Part shown: positions 46,522 to 55,258 of the stretch, one piece after another
Position numbering within the stretch: the first letter of the stretch is position 1
How the letters are laid out: every line of letters starts with the position of its first letter
From: Bog-473 sp035534235
Lineage (GTDB): Bacteria; Actinomycetota; Acidimicrobiia; Acidimicrobiales; RAAP-2
NCBI GenBank assembly: GCA_035534235.1
Contig: DATLSH010000033.1
Location: 3,621-67,620 of the forward strand
Direction of reading: 5' to 3'
Length of the DNA stretch: 64,000 nt
The notes under the pieces: model-generated
Databases searched by the model: none
The model's input: the letters and a program-made list of their open reading frames with translations, nothing else
Told to the model about the DNA's origin: nothing
Program-made: the position numbers and the translations under genes

Positions 46522-46812
46522 CTAGGCCAGCTTGGCCAGGACGTCCCTGCCGGAGAGGATGAGGAGATCCTCGCCCTCCACCGTGATCTCCGTGCCTCCG
46601 TACTTGGAGTAGACCACGGTGTCGCCCTTCTTGACGTCCATCGGGATCAGCTCTCCGGTGTCCTCTGAACGGCGTCCGGGACCTACGGCGAGCACTTCAC
46701 CCAGCTGGGGCTTCTCTTTCGCTGTGTCGGGGATCACAAGACCGGACGCGGTTGTCTCTTCAGACTCGCCGGGCCGGACGACGATCCGGTCATCGAGCGG
46801 ATGCAACTTCAT
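46522..46812 (-). CDS. groES: 10-kDa co-chaperonin GroES
   Basis: A 96-residue lid protein of the chaperonin: MKLHPLDDRIVVRPGESEETTASGLVIPDTAKEKPQ includes the mobile loop, and the C-terminus is GEDLLILSGRDVLAKL. ATG at 46810-46812 has AGGAGG 9 nt upstream, so the seven-residue extension to 46833 is rejected. Controlled by the CIRCE element immediately upstream. Confidence 0.97.
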   Translation of the reverse strand: MKLHPLDDRIVVRPGESEETTASGLVIPDTAKEKPQLGEVLAVGPGRRSEDTGELIPMDVKKGDTVVYSKYGGTEITVEGEDLLILSGRDVLAKLA

Positions 46813-46826
46813 CTGAACGGGCCTCC

Positions 46827-46863
46827 TTGGCACTCGTTAGCACTCTCGGGTTGAGAGTGCCAA
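46827..46863 (-). promoter_or_regulatory. CIRCE operator (HrcA) with an extra half-site
   Basis: TTAGCACTC-N9-GAGTGCCAA at 46837-46863 matches the CIRCE consensus recognised by HrcA. A further half-site, TTGGCACTC, lies at 46827-46835, ten bases closer to groES, and is perfectly complementary to the distal arm GAGTGCCAA. Confidence 0.88.
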
Positions 46864-47007
46864 AGATAGCGGGCCTTTCCGGCCGGGGCAAGGGCGGGGC
46901 CAGTGCGGGACCCGCACGAGGCGGGAACGAGGCAGGGGCGGTGGATCACCGCCTGTTCTGGCTGCTCACACCGGGTGGGGCGCCCCCACCGCACCAAGAG
47001 GGAATGG

Positions 47008-47711
47008 ATGGTGGCGCTCATGAGGCGACAAGTGAGGTCCGCCGCTGCGTGCGCCGGGGCCATGATCATCGCGTCCGGGCTGTTGCTGACCGTGGTGGCG
47101 GGCGGCGCCGGAGCCTCGACCTCGTCGCAGAAGGCACAGGCCAAGAAGGCCCTGCTGGTCCTGGCGGACATGCCGAAGGGCTGGACGTCGGCAAAGAGCA
47201 CGGGCGGCGGGACCAACAACTTCCCGGGGCCCAGCAACTCGCCGGTTGTCTGGGTGTTGCCTCCAGCCTCATCACCTCGATTCCACCAGAGGTGAACAGC
47301 CCGAACTTCCACAGTCACGATGGCAACTTCGAGGTGGATGACTGCGTGTCAATCTTCGCCTCCACCAAGGTCGCCAAGGCGCAAATGGCAGCCATGTCCA
47401 ATGCCAGGACCCCCATGTGTATGGCCACATTGATGAACGGCCCGCATAAGGGACAGATCGAATCGTCGGGAGGGAAAGGGACAACAGTGGGGACCATCTC
47501 GGTGACCCGCGCCACGTCGCCCCGGGGGACGGCGGCCTTCACGGTCGGCCTTCCGATCACCTCTCAGGGAGTGTCCCTCACGGTGAACCTGACCATCGTC
47601 TCCTTTATTAAGCGACAGCTGGGCCAGCAGATCACCTTCTACAGCTACGGGCCGACCTTCCCCGCGACCCTGGAGACACATCTGACCTCGGTGGGAATCA
47701 GCCGGCTCTAA
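47008..47711 (+). pseudogene. Secreted protein of unknown function, broken by a one-base frameshift
   Basis: The N-terminal part from ATG 47008 (AAGAGGG upstream) has a signal peptide (MVALMRRQVRSAAACAGAMI, then a hydrophobic stretch ending GGAGAST) and KALLVLADMPKGWTSAKS. The frame then shifts near 47233, and the rest (LAGCLGVASSLITSIPPEVNSPNF ... VGISRL) is read in another frame to 47711. Restoring one G in the run CCGGGGCCC joins them as about 234 residues. The family, exported and with two conserved Cys, occurs in actinobacteria without known function. A homopolymer miscall would explain it as well as a real mutation. Confidence 0.7.
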
Positions 47712-47775
47712 CTTCTGGGCCGACCGGCATCCGGTCAGTACGCTCCTGGCACCAGTCTTCGAAGGGGATCCATTC

Positions 47776-48690
47776 ATGGCGCCAGAGAGCAGGAAGGGTC
47801 CGGCCTCGCCGGGCACGGCGAAGCGGCCCCGCACCTCGCCCCGCAACCGGACCGAGAGTTCCACCTCGGGGTCGGCTGCCCGCAGGGCTCCCAGGGCGGT
47901 ACGGCGGCGGGCCCACAGCAACGGCGCGTCCTCCCCGAGCACCGGGGTCGTGGTCACCGGCGGGGGCTCGGGCATCGGCCGGGCCACGGCATTGCTGCTG
48001 GCCGAGACCGGGCGGGCGGTGGCGGTGTGGGACCGCGACGGGTCGGCGGCCCGACGGGTGGCCCGGCGCTGTCGCGACGAGCACGGCGTGGCGGCCGTGG
48101 GGGTCAAGATCGACGTCACCGTGACGGCCTCCCTGAAGGCGGCCGTGCGGCGCTCCCGGGCCGAACTCGGACCCATCGGCGGCCTGGTCCACGCGGCCGG
48201 CATCGGCGGGCCCATGCCGGTGACCCTCATTGACGACGCCAGCTGGGACGAGGTGCTCCAGGTGAACCTGCGCGCCGCCGCCACCCTGACCAGGGAACTC
48301 CACGCGTCGCTGCGCGAGGCCGGCCCCGGTTCGGCCGTCGTCTTCATCTCCTCCATCGAGGCCTACGTGGGCCATGCGTTCCTCCCGGCCTACTGCGCCT
48401 CGAAGGCAGGACTGCTCGGCCTGACCCGTGCAGCCGGCGCCCAGCTGGGCCCCGATGGCATCCGGGTCAACTCGGTGTGCCCCGGTGCCGTCGACACCCC
48501 GCTCCTGGCTCCACTCCTGGAGATCCCCGGGGCGAGGGAGAACCTGGTCACCCGCACCCCGCTGGGGCGCCTGGCTCAGCCCGAGGACATCGCCACGGTG
48601 GTGCGCTTCCTGCTCTCCGACGAGTCGGCCTACGTGACCGGGACCAGCCTGGTGGTCGACGGCGGCATGACCGCAGCGGGTGGGATCTGA
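47776..48690 (+). CDS. Short-chain dehydrogenase/reductase
   Basis: A 304-residue protein. After a basic 55-residue N-terminal extension rich in Ser, Arg and Pro, a classical SDR domain follows: VVVTGGGSGIGRATALLLAE, HAAG for the NNAG position, ISSIEAYVG with the Ser, YCASK with Tyr and Lys, and the C-terminal YVTGTSLVVDGGM. The extension has no clear function; internal GTG starts near the domain are possible. Its TGA overlaps the ATG of the GH13 gene. Confidence 0.85.
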   Translation: MAPESRKGPASPGTAKRPRTSPRNRTESSTSGSAARRAPRAVRRRAHSNGASSPSTGVVVTGGGSGIGRATALLLAETGRAVAVWDRDGSAARRVARRCRDEHGVAAVGVKIDVTVTASLKAAVRRSRAELGPIGGLVHAAGIGGPMPVTLIDDASWDEVLQVNLRAAATLTRELHASLREAGPGSAVVFISSIEAYVGHAFLPAYCASKAGLLGLTRAAGAQLGPDGIRVNSVCPGAVDTPLLAPLLEIPGARENLVTRTPLGRLAQPEDIATVVRFLLSDESAYVTGTSLVVDGGMTAAGGI

Positions 48691-50285
48691 TGGTCGGGCC
48701 CGACCCCGACCGCTGGTGGCACGGCGGCGTCTTCTATCAGATCTACCCCCGCTCCTTCGCCGACTCCGACGGCGACGGGGTGGGCGACCTGCCGGGCATC
48801 ATCAGCCGGCTGGACCACCTGGAGCGGTTGGGCGTTGTCGGGATCTGGCTCTCCCCCGTCACCGCCTCCCCCAACCGCGACTGGGGATACGACGTGGCCG
48901 ACTACTGCGACGTCGACCCCGACTACGGGACCCTGGCCGACCTGGACACGCTGGTCGAGGAGGCGGGGCGGCGGGGCATCCGCGTCCTGCTCGACCTGGT
49001 GCCCAACCACACCTCCGATCAGCACCCCTGGTTCGTCGACGCCCTCTCCGGCCGGGGCGCCGCCCACCGGGACTTCTACGTCTGGGCTGACCCCGCACCG
49101 GGGGGTGGGCCGCCGAACAACTGGGCCAGCATCTTCGGGGGCTCGGGCTGGGAGCTCGACCCGGCCAGCGGCCAGTACTTCCTGCATAACTTCGAGGTGC
49201 AGCAGCCCGACCTCAACTGGTGGAGCGAGGAGGTGCGCCGCTCCTTCGATGACATCGTCCGCTTCTGGTGGGACCGCGGCGTGGCGGGCTTCCGCATCGA
49301 TGTGTGCAACATGATGATTAAGGACGCCGAGCTGCGGGACAACCCACCGGCCACCGAGGACGACCCGCTTGAGCAGCAGGTGATGGGCGTGCGGCCGGTC
49401 TTCAACAGCGATCGCCCCGAAGCCCACGACATCCTGAAGCGCTGGCGGGCCATTGCGGACGGCTACACACCGGGCCGCCTGCTCATCGGCGAGACCAACG
49501 TCGGGAAGCTGCCCACCCTGACCGAGTTCTACGGCGACGGCCACAACGAGCTCCACGGTGGCTTCAATTTCGCCTTCATCAACGCCCCCTTCCGGGCGGG
49601 TGCCATGCGGTCCGTCGTCGAGACGGTGGAGTCGCTCTTCCCCGCCGGAGCCTGGCCGATCTGGACCGGTTCCAACCACGATGTGTCTCGGCTGGCCACG
49701 CGCTGGGCCGGCGGTGACCACGCCAAGGTCCGCTGCGCCCTGCTCATCCTCCTGGCTCTGCGGGGCACGCCGTTCCTCTACCAGGGGGACGAGATAGGGC
49801 TGACCGACGGGCCCATTGAGCGAACCGACGTCCTCGACGCCGTCGGCATCCGCTTCTGGCCCTACTACAAGGGGCGCGACCCTGAGCGGACGCCCATGCC
49901 CTGGTCGAACACGGCGGGGGGCGGCTTCACCGGCCCCGACGTGCCGACCTGGCTGCCCATGGCCGATCCGGGGGCATGCAACGTGGCCGATCAGGAGGCC
50001 GACCCCGGGTCCGTGCTCGCCTTCACCCGGCGGGCCATCGCGTGCCGGACCGGGAGCGACGACCTTTCCGTCGGCGCCTACCGGTCGCTGCCCTCGCCGG
50101 CGGACACATGGGCCTTTCTCAGGGGCGCGCGCACCACGGTCCTCCTCAATATGTCCGACACCCCCCAGGAGCTCGACCCCCTGAGCGGCACCGTCATCCT
50201 CGGCACCGACGGGGCGCTTGAGGGAACGTCGGTGGAGGGGTCCCTCACCCTCCCGCCGTGGAGCGGCGCCGTCGTCGCATCGTGA
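48690..50285 (+). CDS. GH13 alpha-glucosidase/alpha-amylase-family enzyme
   Basis: A 531-residue cytoplasmic TIM-barrel enzyme. WWHGGVFYQIYPRSFADSDGDGVGDLPGI is the GH13 oligo-1,6/alpha-glucosidase entry, LLDLVPNHTSDQHPWF is region I, GFRIDVCN region II with the nucleophile Asp, LIGETNV region III with the acid Glu and GSNHDVSR region IV with the third Asp. A C-terminal beta domain closes it. Likely hydrolyses or transfers alpha-glucosyl units of small glucans or sucrose-type sugars. Start and stop overlap the neighbouring genes. Confidence 0.92.
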   Translation: MVGPDPDRWWHGGVFYQIYPRSFADSDGDGVGDLPGIISRLDHLERLGVVGIWLSPVTASPNRDWGYDVADYCDVDPDYGTLADLDTLVEEAGRRGIRVLLDLVPNHTSDQHPWFVDALSGRGAAHRDFYVWADPAPGGGPPNNWASIFGGSGWELDPASGQYFLHNFEVQQPDLNWWSEEVRRSFDDIVRFWWDRGVAGFRIDVCNMMIKDAELRDNPPATEDDPLEQQVMGVRPVFNSDRPEAHDILKRWRAIADGYTPGRLLIGETNVGKLPTLTEFYGDGHNELHGGFNFAFINAPFRAGAMRSVVETVESLFPAGAWPIWTGSNHDVSRLATRWAGGDHAKVRCALLILLALRGTPFLYQGDEIGLTDGPIERTDVLDAVGIRFWPYYKGRDPERTPMPWSNTAGGGFTGPDVPTWLPMADPGACNVADQEADPGSVLAFTRRAIACRTGSDDLSVGAYRSLPSPADTWAFLRGARTTVLLNMSDTPQELDPLSGTVILGTDGALEGTSVEGSLTLPPWSGAVVAS

Positions 50286-51586
50286 CGCCGAGGCGGTTCG
50301 TCCTCTGCACCACGCCGGCCCAGGGGCACACCGCACCGTTGCTCGCCCTGGCCCGCCGCCTGGTAGCCGATGGGCACGACGTGGTGTTCTTCACCACCGC
50401 CCACTACCGCGACAAGGTGGCCGCCACCGGCGCCCGCTTCGTGCCGTTCGGGTCCGGGTACGACGCCCATGACCTGATGGTGGCCAATCCGGAGCGCGAG
50501 GCGTCCTCCAAGCGGGGCATCCGTGGCGTGAAGGACGACCTGCGCCGGATCTTCGTCGGCCCCCTGCCCGGCCAGTTCGCCGACCTGCGCCGGATTCTGG
50601 ACGGCTTCCCCGCCGATGCCGTCGTGGTCGACACCATGTTCCTGGGCGCGCTGCCCCTCGCCCTCGGACCCCGTGCCGCCCGGCCCGGCCTGGCCTGCGT
50701 CGGGGTGATGCCCTTGGCCAGCGGGAGCCGCGACACGGCACCGTTCGGGGCGGCCCTGCAACCGGGACGCGACCCGGCGCGCCGGGTGCGCAACGTGGTC
50801 ATGAATTGGGCCACCGAGCACCTGCTCCTGCGGGACATCCAACGCCTGGCCCAGCGGTGCCTGGCCGAGACCGGAGCGCCCCCGTTCGTGGGCTACCTCA
50901 TCGACCTCACCCCCAAGGTGGTCGACGTCTACCTGCAGGCCTGCGTGGCGGGCTTCGAGTACCCGCGCTCAGACCTGGCCGCAACCGTCCGCTTCGTGGG
51001 ACCGATCCTCGCCCCGCCCCCGGCGGTATTCGAGCGCCCGCCCTGGTGGGACGAGCTGGTCTCGGGTCGCCCGGTTGTCCACGTCACCCAGGGGACGCTC
51101 GACAACGCCGATCTGGACCGTCTCCTGCGACCCACCATTGAGGCTCTGGCCGGCGACGACGTGCTGGTCGTGGCCACGACCGGGGGACCCGACCCCGAGC
51201 CGCTGCGCGGCGGCCTTCCCGGCAACGTCCGGCTGGAACGCTTCATCCCCCACGACGTACTCCTGCCCCACGTCGACGCCATGGTCACCAACGGCGGCTA
51301 CGGAGGGGTGCAGCAGGCTCTGGCCCACGGCGTCCCGCTGGTGGTGGCCGGCGACAGCGAGGACAAGCCCGAGGTGGCGGCCCGCGTGCACTGGTCAGGT
51401 ACCGGCATCGACCTGCACACCGGCAAGCCGTCACCGGCCCGGATCGCCCGGGCAGCCCGGCGCGTCCTGGCCCGTCCCGGCTACCGGCAGCGGGCCCGGG
51501 AACTGCAGGCGGAGATCGCGGCCAGTGACCCGCTAGGCGCCATCGTCGACGCGCTCATGGAGGTCTGCGACCTTCAGCCCCGGTAG
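50282..51586 (+). CDS. GT1-family glycosyltransferase (MGT/EryCIII-like)
   Basis: A 434-residue GT-B enzyme. The N-terminal RFVLCTTPAQGHTAPLLALARRLVADGHDVVFFT is the acceptor domain start; the C-terminal donor domain has PVVHVTQGTLDN, RLERFIPHDVLLPHVDAMVTNGGYGGVQQALAHGVPLVV, close to the macrolide and flavonoid glycosyltransferase motif. GTG at 50282 overlaps the GH13 stop (GTGA). Acceptor unknown. Confidence 0.9.
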   Translation: MTPRRFVLCTTPAQGHTAPLLALARRLVADGHDVVFFTTAHYRDKVAATGARFVPFGSGYDAHDLMVANPEREASSKRGIRGVKDDLRRIFVGPLPGQFADLRRILDGFPADAVVVDTMFLGALPLALGPRAARPGLACVGVMPLASGSRDTAPFGAALQPGRDPARRVRNVVMNWATEHLLLRDIQRLAQRCLAETGAPPFVGYLIDLTPKVVDVYLQACVAGFEYPRSDLAATVRFVGPILAPPPAVFERPPWWDELVSGRPVVHVTQGTLDNADLDRLLRPTIEALAGDDVLVVATTGGPDPEPLRGGLPGNVRLERFIPHDVLLPHVDAMVTNGGYGGVQQALAHGVPLVVAGDSEDKPEVAARVHWSGTGIDLHTGKPSPARIARAARRVLARPGYRQRARELQAEIAASDPLGAIVDALMEVCDLQPR

Positions 51587-51641
51587 GGGTCGGCGGCCCG
51601 CCGTCCCTTGACTCCGCGCTCCCCCGGCTTAACCTGCATGG

Positions 51642-52445
51642 GTGCGCCGGGCCCGACCCACCAACCGATACGAATTGCTGACTTGTGCCTGGAAGGGCCA
51701 CGTCCTGGTGGGGACCGACGTCGCCTTGGTGACCGCCGACGACGCGCTGGTGGTCCGCCAGTACGAGGGGGTGCGCTGGCACCGGTGCCTGCGCTGCGAT
51801 GACTGGGTGATGCGCCAGATCCCCGCGCACCCCACCCGCCAGAGGACTGAGAGCAGCGAGGAGATTGAGATACCGATCCGCGGTCCGTTGCTGCGCGATC
51901 GCTACGTGCTGCGCCTGATCGCCTTCGACCGGGCCATCCATGTGTTCGTGTTGACCCTTCTCGCCCTGGTCCTCTTCGCCTTCGCCCGGGACAACCATTC
52001 GTTGCACCGCGACTACGTCAACATCATGAACGACCTGTCGGGAGGGGACCCCGGTTCGTCCCAGGCGCGTGGGATCCTCGGCTACCTCGGCCGGGCGTTC
52101 AAGTACTCCCCCGCCCATCTGATCAATCTGGCCCTGGTCGTGACGGCCTACGCCGCGCTGGAGGCCACTGAGATGGTTGGCCTGTGGTTCGCCAAGCGGT
52201 GGGCCGAGTACCTCACCTTCATCGCCACCACCGCGCTGGTGCCCTTTGAGGTCTACGAGCTCACGCTCAAGGTGAGTGTGTTCAAGACGGCCACCCTGGT
52301 CATCAACCTGGCGGTCGTCATCTACCTCCTGCTCGCCAAGCGGCTCTTCGGCCTGCGCGGTGGCCACCAGGCCGAGCACGAGCGCCGGCACGCGCTGTCC
52401 GGCTGGGGGGCCATTGAGAAGGCGACGGTGCGCCCCCCGGTCTGA
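51642..52445 (+). CDS. DUF2127 membrane protein
   Basis: A 267-residue protein. Residues 1-85 are soluble and contain a CLRCDDW motif; the rest has about four hydrophobic helices (FDRAIHVFVLTLLALVLFAF, HLINLALVVTAYAALEATEM, FIATTALVPFEVYEL, TATLVINLAVVIYLL). The EATEMVGLWFAKRWAEYLTFIATTALVPFEVYEL block is the DUF2127 signature. Function unknown. The ATG at 51642 has no clear ribosome binding site. Confidence 0.8.
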   Translation: MRRARPTNRYELLTCAWKGHVLVGTDVALVTADDALVVRQYEGVRWHRCLRCDDWVMRQIPAHPTRQRTESSEEIEIPIRGPLLRDRYVLRLIAFDRAIHVFVLTLLALVLFAFARDNHSLHRDYVNIMNDLSGGDPGSSQARGILGYLGRAFKYSPAHLINLALVVTAYAALEATEMVGLWFAKRWAEYLTFIATTALVPFEVYELTLKVSVFKTATLVINLAVVIYLLLAKRLFGLRGGHQAEHERRHALSGWGAIEKATVRPPV

Positions 52446-52689
52446 AGGGTGAGGGATCACCGACAAGGGGAAAACGAAACTACGGGCTCAACGCGTCGAA
52501 GTGGGGATATTCGGTTCTGATTTTTGGCAGCACTCCGGAACTCATCGCTTCGGATCGCTCACGAACGCAAGCGCTCACTCCGTAATGTGCCGGCAAGTGC
52601 CCCACCGACCCGGCGATCGGAGGCACCCCGAGGGTGTCGGGGTTCATGAATTTATGGGGGCAGTCCTCCCAGGTGGGCATACTGAATGC

Positions 52690-53349
52690 ATGTCAATCCC
52701 TCCCTCACCCGAGAGTAGGGATTCAACCCAGTGGCTGGACCTAACGGAGAATCGCCCTGGGCAGGCGGCTCGTCAGAAATCCAAAGAGCTGAGAGGCGCC
52801 GCACCTTTCAGATCCGCTCTTGCCCGAGTAATGGGTGTTCGCCTCGAGGAGCGGGATTGGCGTGTTGGTGCAGAGGGTGAAGTTGAAGTGGCGCGACGAC
52901 TTCGCAAGCTCAAAGAAGGTTGGCATGTCATCCACGCAGTCCCCGTGGGAGACCTGGGCACCGACATCGACCACGTTGTGATTGGCCCGCCCGGCGTGTT
53001 TTCGCTCAACACGAAGAACCACACTGGGAACAGGGTGGCGGTGACTGTCAATGGCGTATATGTGAATCGACAGAAGACTCTGTACTTAGAGAAGTCCCGG
53101 TTCGAAGGGATGCGTGCGTCCGATCTTCTGTCGAACGCCTGTGGCCGGACAGTCGACGTACAACCGCTGATTGTCGTCTTGGCGGATCACTTGACCATCA
53201 CGGTACAGCCACCTGGTGTCTATGTTGTTGGTCGCAAATTCATCGCCAAGTGGCTCTCAAAGCGTCCGGCCAGGCTTACATCGCAAGAAGTAGAAGAGAT
53301 CTTTGCGGTTGCTCGACGCTCCTCCGTCTGGCGTCCAGGAGCTGCATGA
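52690..53349 (+). CDS. NERD-domain (nuclease-related) protein
   Basis: A 219-residue soluble protein. From about residue 55, WRVGAEGEVEVARRLRKLKEGWHVIHAVPVGDLGTDIDHVVIGPPGVFSLNTKNH contains the NERD pattern (G-A-E-G-E at the front, then D-I-D-H and an N/D-x-K motif like restriction-type nucleases). Family function is unsettled; some members accompany defence or DNA-processing genes. ATG at 52690 lies 6 nt after CATACT and may be leaderless. The gene is clearly less GC-rich than the chromosome around it and begins an accessory patch. Confidence 0.82.
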   Translation: MSIPPSPESRDSTQWLDLTENRPGQAARQKSKELRGAAPFRSALARVMGVRLEERDWRVGAEGEVEVARRLRKLKEGWHVIHAVPVGDLGTDIDHVVIGPPGVFSLNTKNHTGNRVAVTVNGVYVNRQKTLYLEKSRFEGMRASDLLSNACGRTVDVQPLIVVLADHLTITVQPPGVYVVGRKFIAKWLSKRPARLTSQEVEEIFAVARRSSVWRPGAA

Positions 53350-53370
53350 ACCAAGGGGTCGGCTTCCCAA

Positions 53371-53499
53371 TGCTCCTATGTGGCACGCTCTCAAGATGTG
53401 CCGCCTGGCAACAGGTCAACGTGAGCAAGCATCGGCGGCCTCCTGGGGCGCTCCGGACCGGCGGTCGGGGATGCCCAGCACCAGCCTGGTATCGGCGCA
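53371..53499. repeat. Dispersed repeat, copy C
   Basis: It shares CTCCTATGTGG at its left end with copy B (one mismatch), then GTGCCG.CTGG.AACAGG or CACAGG, GAGCAAGCA.CGGCG and GGGCGCTCCGG, and its right end (CAGCACCAGCCTGGTATCGGCGC) resembles copy A. It fills the gap between the NERD gene and the 3' end of the cyclase gene. Confidence 0.6.
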
Positions 53500-53515
53500 C
53501 TTATCGTGCGGGCGC

Positions 53516-54844
53516 TCACTTCTGAACTGTGAACAGCTTCCAGGACCCCGGCACGCCTTTGAGTTGGTGCTCGCCGCGATCACTAAATTCGATTGCTGAT
53601 CCCGCCACCAGGTCCTTGACCATGCTCGAAACCAGGATTTCGCCGGGGGCAGCCAGCGCTCCCACCCGAGCAGCGATGTGAACCGCGAGTCCGCCGAGGT
53701 CAGCGCCCCGAACCTCGCACTCGCCTGTGTGCAAACCGATGTGCAGATCGATCCCAAACATCTTGGTGGCCTCGACGATTGCCTGCGCGCAACGAATCGC
53801 CCGAGCCGGACCGTCGAAGGAGGCCACAAAACCGTCCCCGGTGGTGTTGATCTCTCTCCCCCGAAACCGCCGAAGCTGCTCTCGCACGACTCGATCGTGG
53901 CTGTCAAGGAGCGCCCGCCAGCGCTGATCACCCAACGAGGCGGCCCGTGCGGTAGAACCGACGATGTCGGTGAAGAGGACCGTGGTGAGGATGCGATCGA
54001 CTTCGACCGCGGGCCGTTCGCCGGTGAGGAACTCGGCAACTTCGTCCGACACGTACTCGTTGGCCAATCCGGAGTCGCCGCCCGGAAGCTGGACAAATCT
54101 GGCTCCGTCGATGTGCTCGGCCAGGTAACGCCCGTGTGCGATGGGAAGGAATGGGGATTCACTGACATGGAGCACCAGGGTCGGGGCCTGGATCAACTGC
54201 AGTCCGTGGCGTACATCGAGGTTTCGCAGCATGTAGTTCCACTGGGCCGCCGCGCTGCGAGGTGTAGCCGACGATCGATTCACCTTCGAGAGGAGTCGGA
54301 TGAGCTCTGCATCGTCTGCGTTGCTCGGGTTGGTCAGCCGGGCAAAGTCAGGAGTGCCCCAACCCGTGGCCTCCAACGCGACAAAGGCATCGACGGCGTC
54401 GGGCGACGCTCCGATCGGGTAGTCATCTGCTTCGAGGTATCGAGCAGACGTGTTGTGGAGTATCAGTGCGCTCACCCGTTCTGGGTGCATCGCTGCATAG
54501 AGGATGGCGATCGGCCCGGCGTCGGCAGAGGCCAGAATGGCCGTCCGCTTCGATCCGGCAGCACCGAGCACCGCAACGATGTCCTCGGTCCACTCCTCCC
54601 AACTCGGGATTGAAATGAGCGAGACGCCGTCCGACGCCCCCGTGCCGCGGCGATCGAAGAAGATCAGACGGCTGAAGGCCGCCAGATCGATGAGAAACTT
54701 GGCGAACACAGGTATGTCCCAGAGGACTTCGATGTGACTTCCGAGGCCATAGCAATAGAGAAGATCTAGCGGTCCCTCGCCGACGACCTGGTAGGCGACA
54801 TCGGCGTCGCCTACGGCGACATATCGGGTCTCGGGAACCTCCAT
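53516..54844 (-). CDS. Alpha/beta-hydrolase-like domain fused to class III adenylate/guanylate cyclase
   Basis: A 442-residue fusion. Residues 1-265 have an alpha/beta-hydrolase fold (YCYGLGSHIEVLWDIP, FFDRRGTGASDG). The Gly-x-Ser-x-Gly elbow is ASADAGP here, with Ala at 107 in the nucleophile position, and the usual catalytic His near the domain end is Ser (LPGGDSGLA). Residues 280-442 form a class III cyclase: TTVLFTDIVGSTARAASLG with the metal Asp, NTTGDGFVASFDGPARAI, GLHTGE and HIAARV. The cyclase looks active and the hydrolase dead, perhaps a sensor. The start is ATG 54844; the frame to 55111 crosses repeat copy B and is rejected. Confidence 0.88.
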   Translation of the reverse strand: MEVPETRYVAVGDADVAYQVVGEGPLDLLYCYGLGSHIEVLWDIPVFAKFLIDLAAFSRLIFFDRRGTGASDGVSLISIPSWEEWTEDIVAVLGAAGSKRTAILASADAGPIAILYAAMHPERVSALILHNTSARYLEADDYPIGASPDAVDAFVALEATGWGTPDFARLTNPSNADDAELIRLLSKVNRSSATPRSAAAQWNYMLRNLDVRHGLQLIQAPTLVLHVSESPFLPIAHGRYLAEHIDGARFVQLPGGDSGLANEYVSDEVAEFLTGERPAVEVDRILTTVLFTDIVGSTARAASLGDQRWRALLDSHDRVVREQLRRFRGREINTTGDGFVASFDGPARAIRCAQAIVEATKMFGIDLHIGLHTGECEVRGADLGGLAVHIAARVGALAAPGEILVSSMVKDLVAGSAIEFSDRGEHQLKGVPGSWKLFTVQK

Positions 54845-55258
54845 AGCTGGGAACAGTCTGGCGCAGCCGGGCAGCCAGCCCGATCCTATGTGGTTAGTGA
54901 GCGGTACTTCCTTGGCTTTCTGGCCTAGCCCATAAGTGCCGACTGGCCACAGGCGAACAAGAGCAAGCACCGGCGCCTTCAGGGGGCGCTCCGGGCCGAT
55001 GGCGTTCGGGGCGACCCTGGGGGCCCCATGGCGCCAGCTTGTGGCGCAGCAACTAACCCGACCGAGGGCGGGCGCCGGATCCCGCTGAGGTTCGGGTAGC
55101 CAGATACTCACTGCCTGACACTCCCCTGTTCACCACGAAGCCGAATTGTGCCCAGCGTGCCTGGGAGTCGGACTTGCGTATGCACAGCCGCTGGTGGTGC
55201 ATCCAAGGCCACAACGGGCTCGGGAAGTGGAATGGCGCCCGGCCAGATTCAAGTGGAA
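54845..55258. other. 414-bp region without a supported gene
   Basis: It holds the 5' side of the cyclase gene, repeat copy B (54899-55010) and about 250 bp in which I see no gene, tRNA or clear promoter. Short open frames here lack ribosome binding sites and homology. In many actinobacteria tsaD would follow rimI at this point. Confidence 0.6.
54899..55010. repeat. Dispersed repeat, copy B
   Basis: Best-preserved match to copy A (24272 onward): the two share most bases from GAGCGG through GTGCCGACTGG to the GGGCGCTCCGGG-like core. It lies just upstream of the cyclase gene on the minus strand. Confidence 0.65.
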
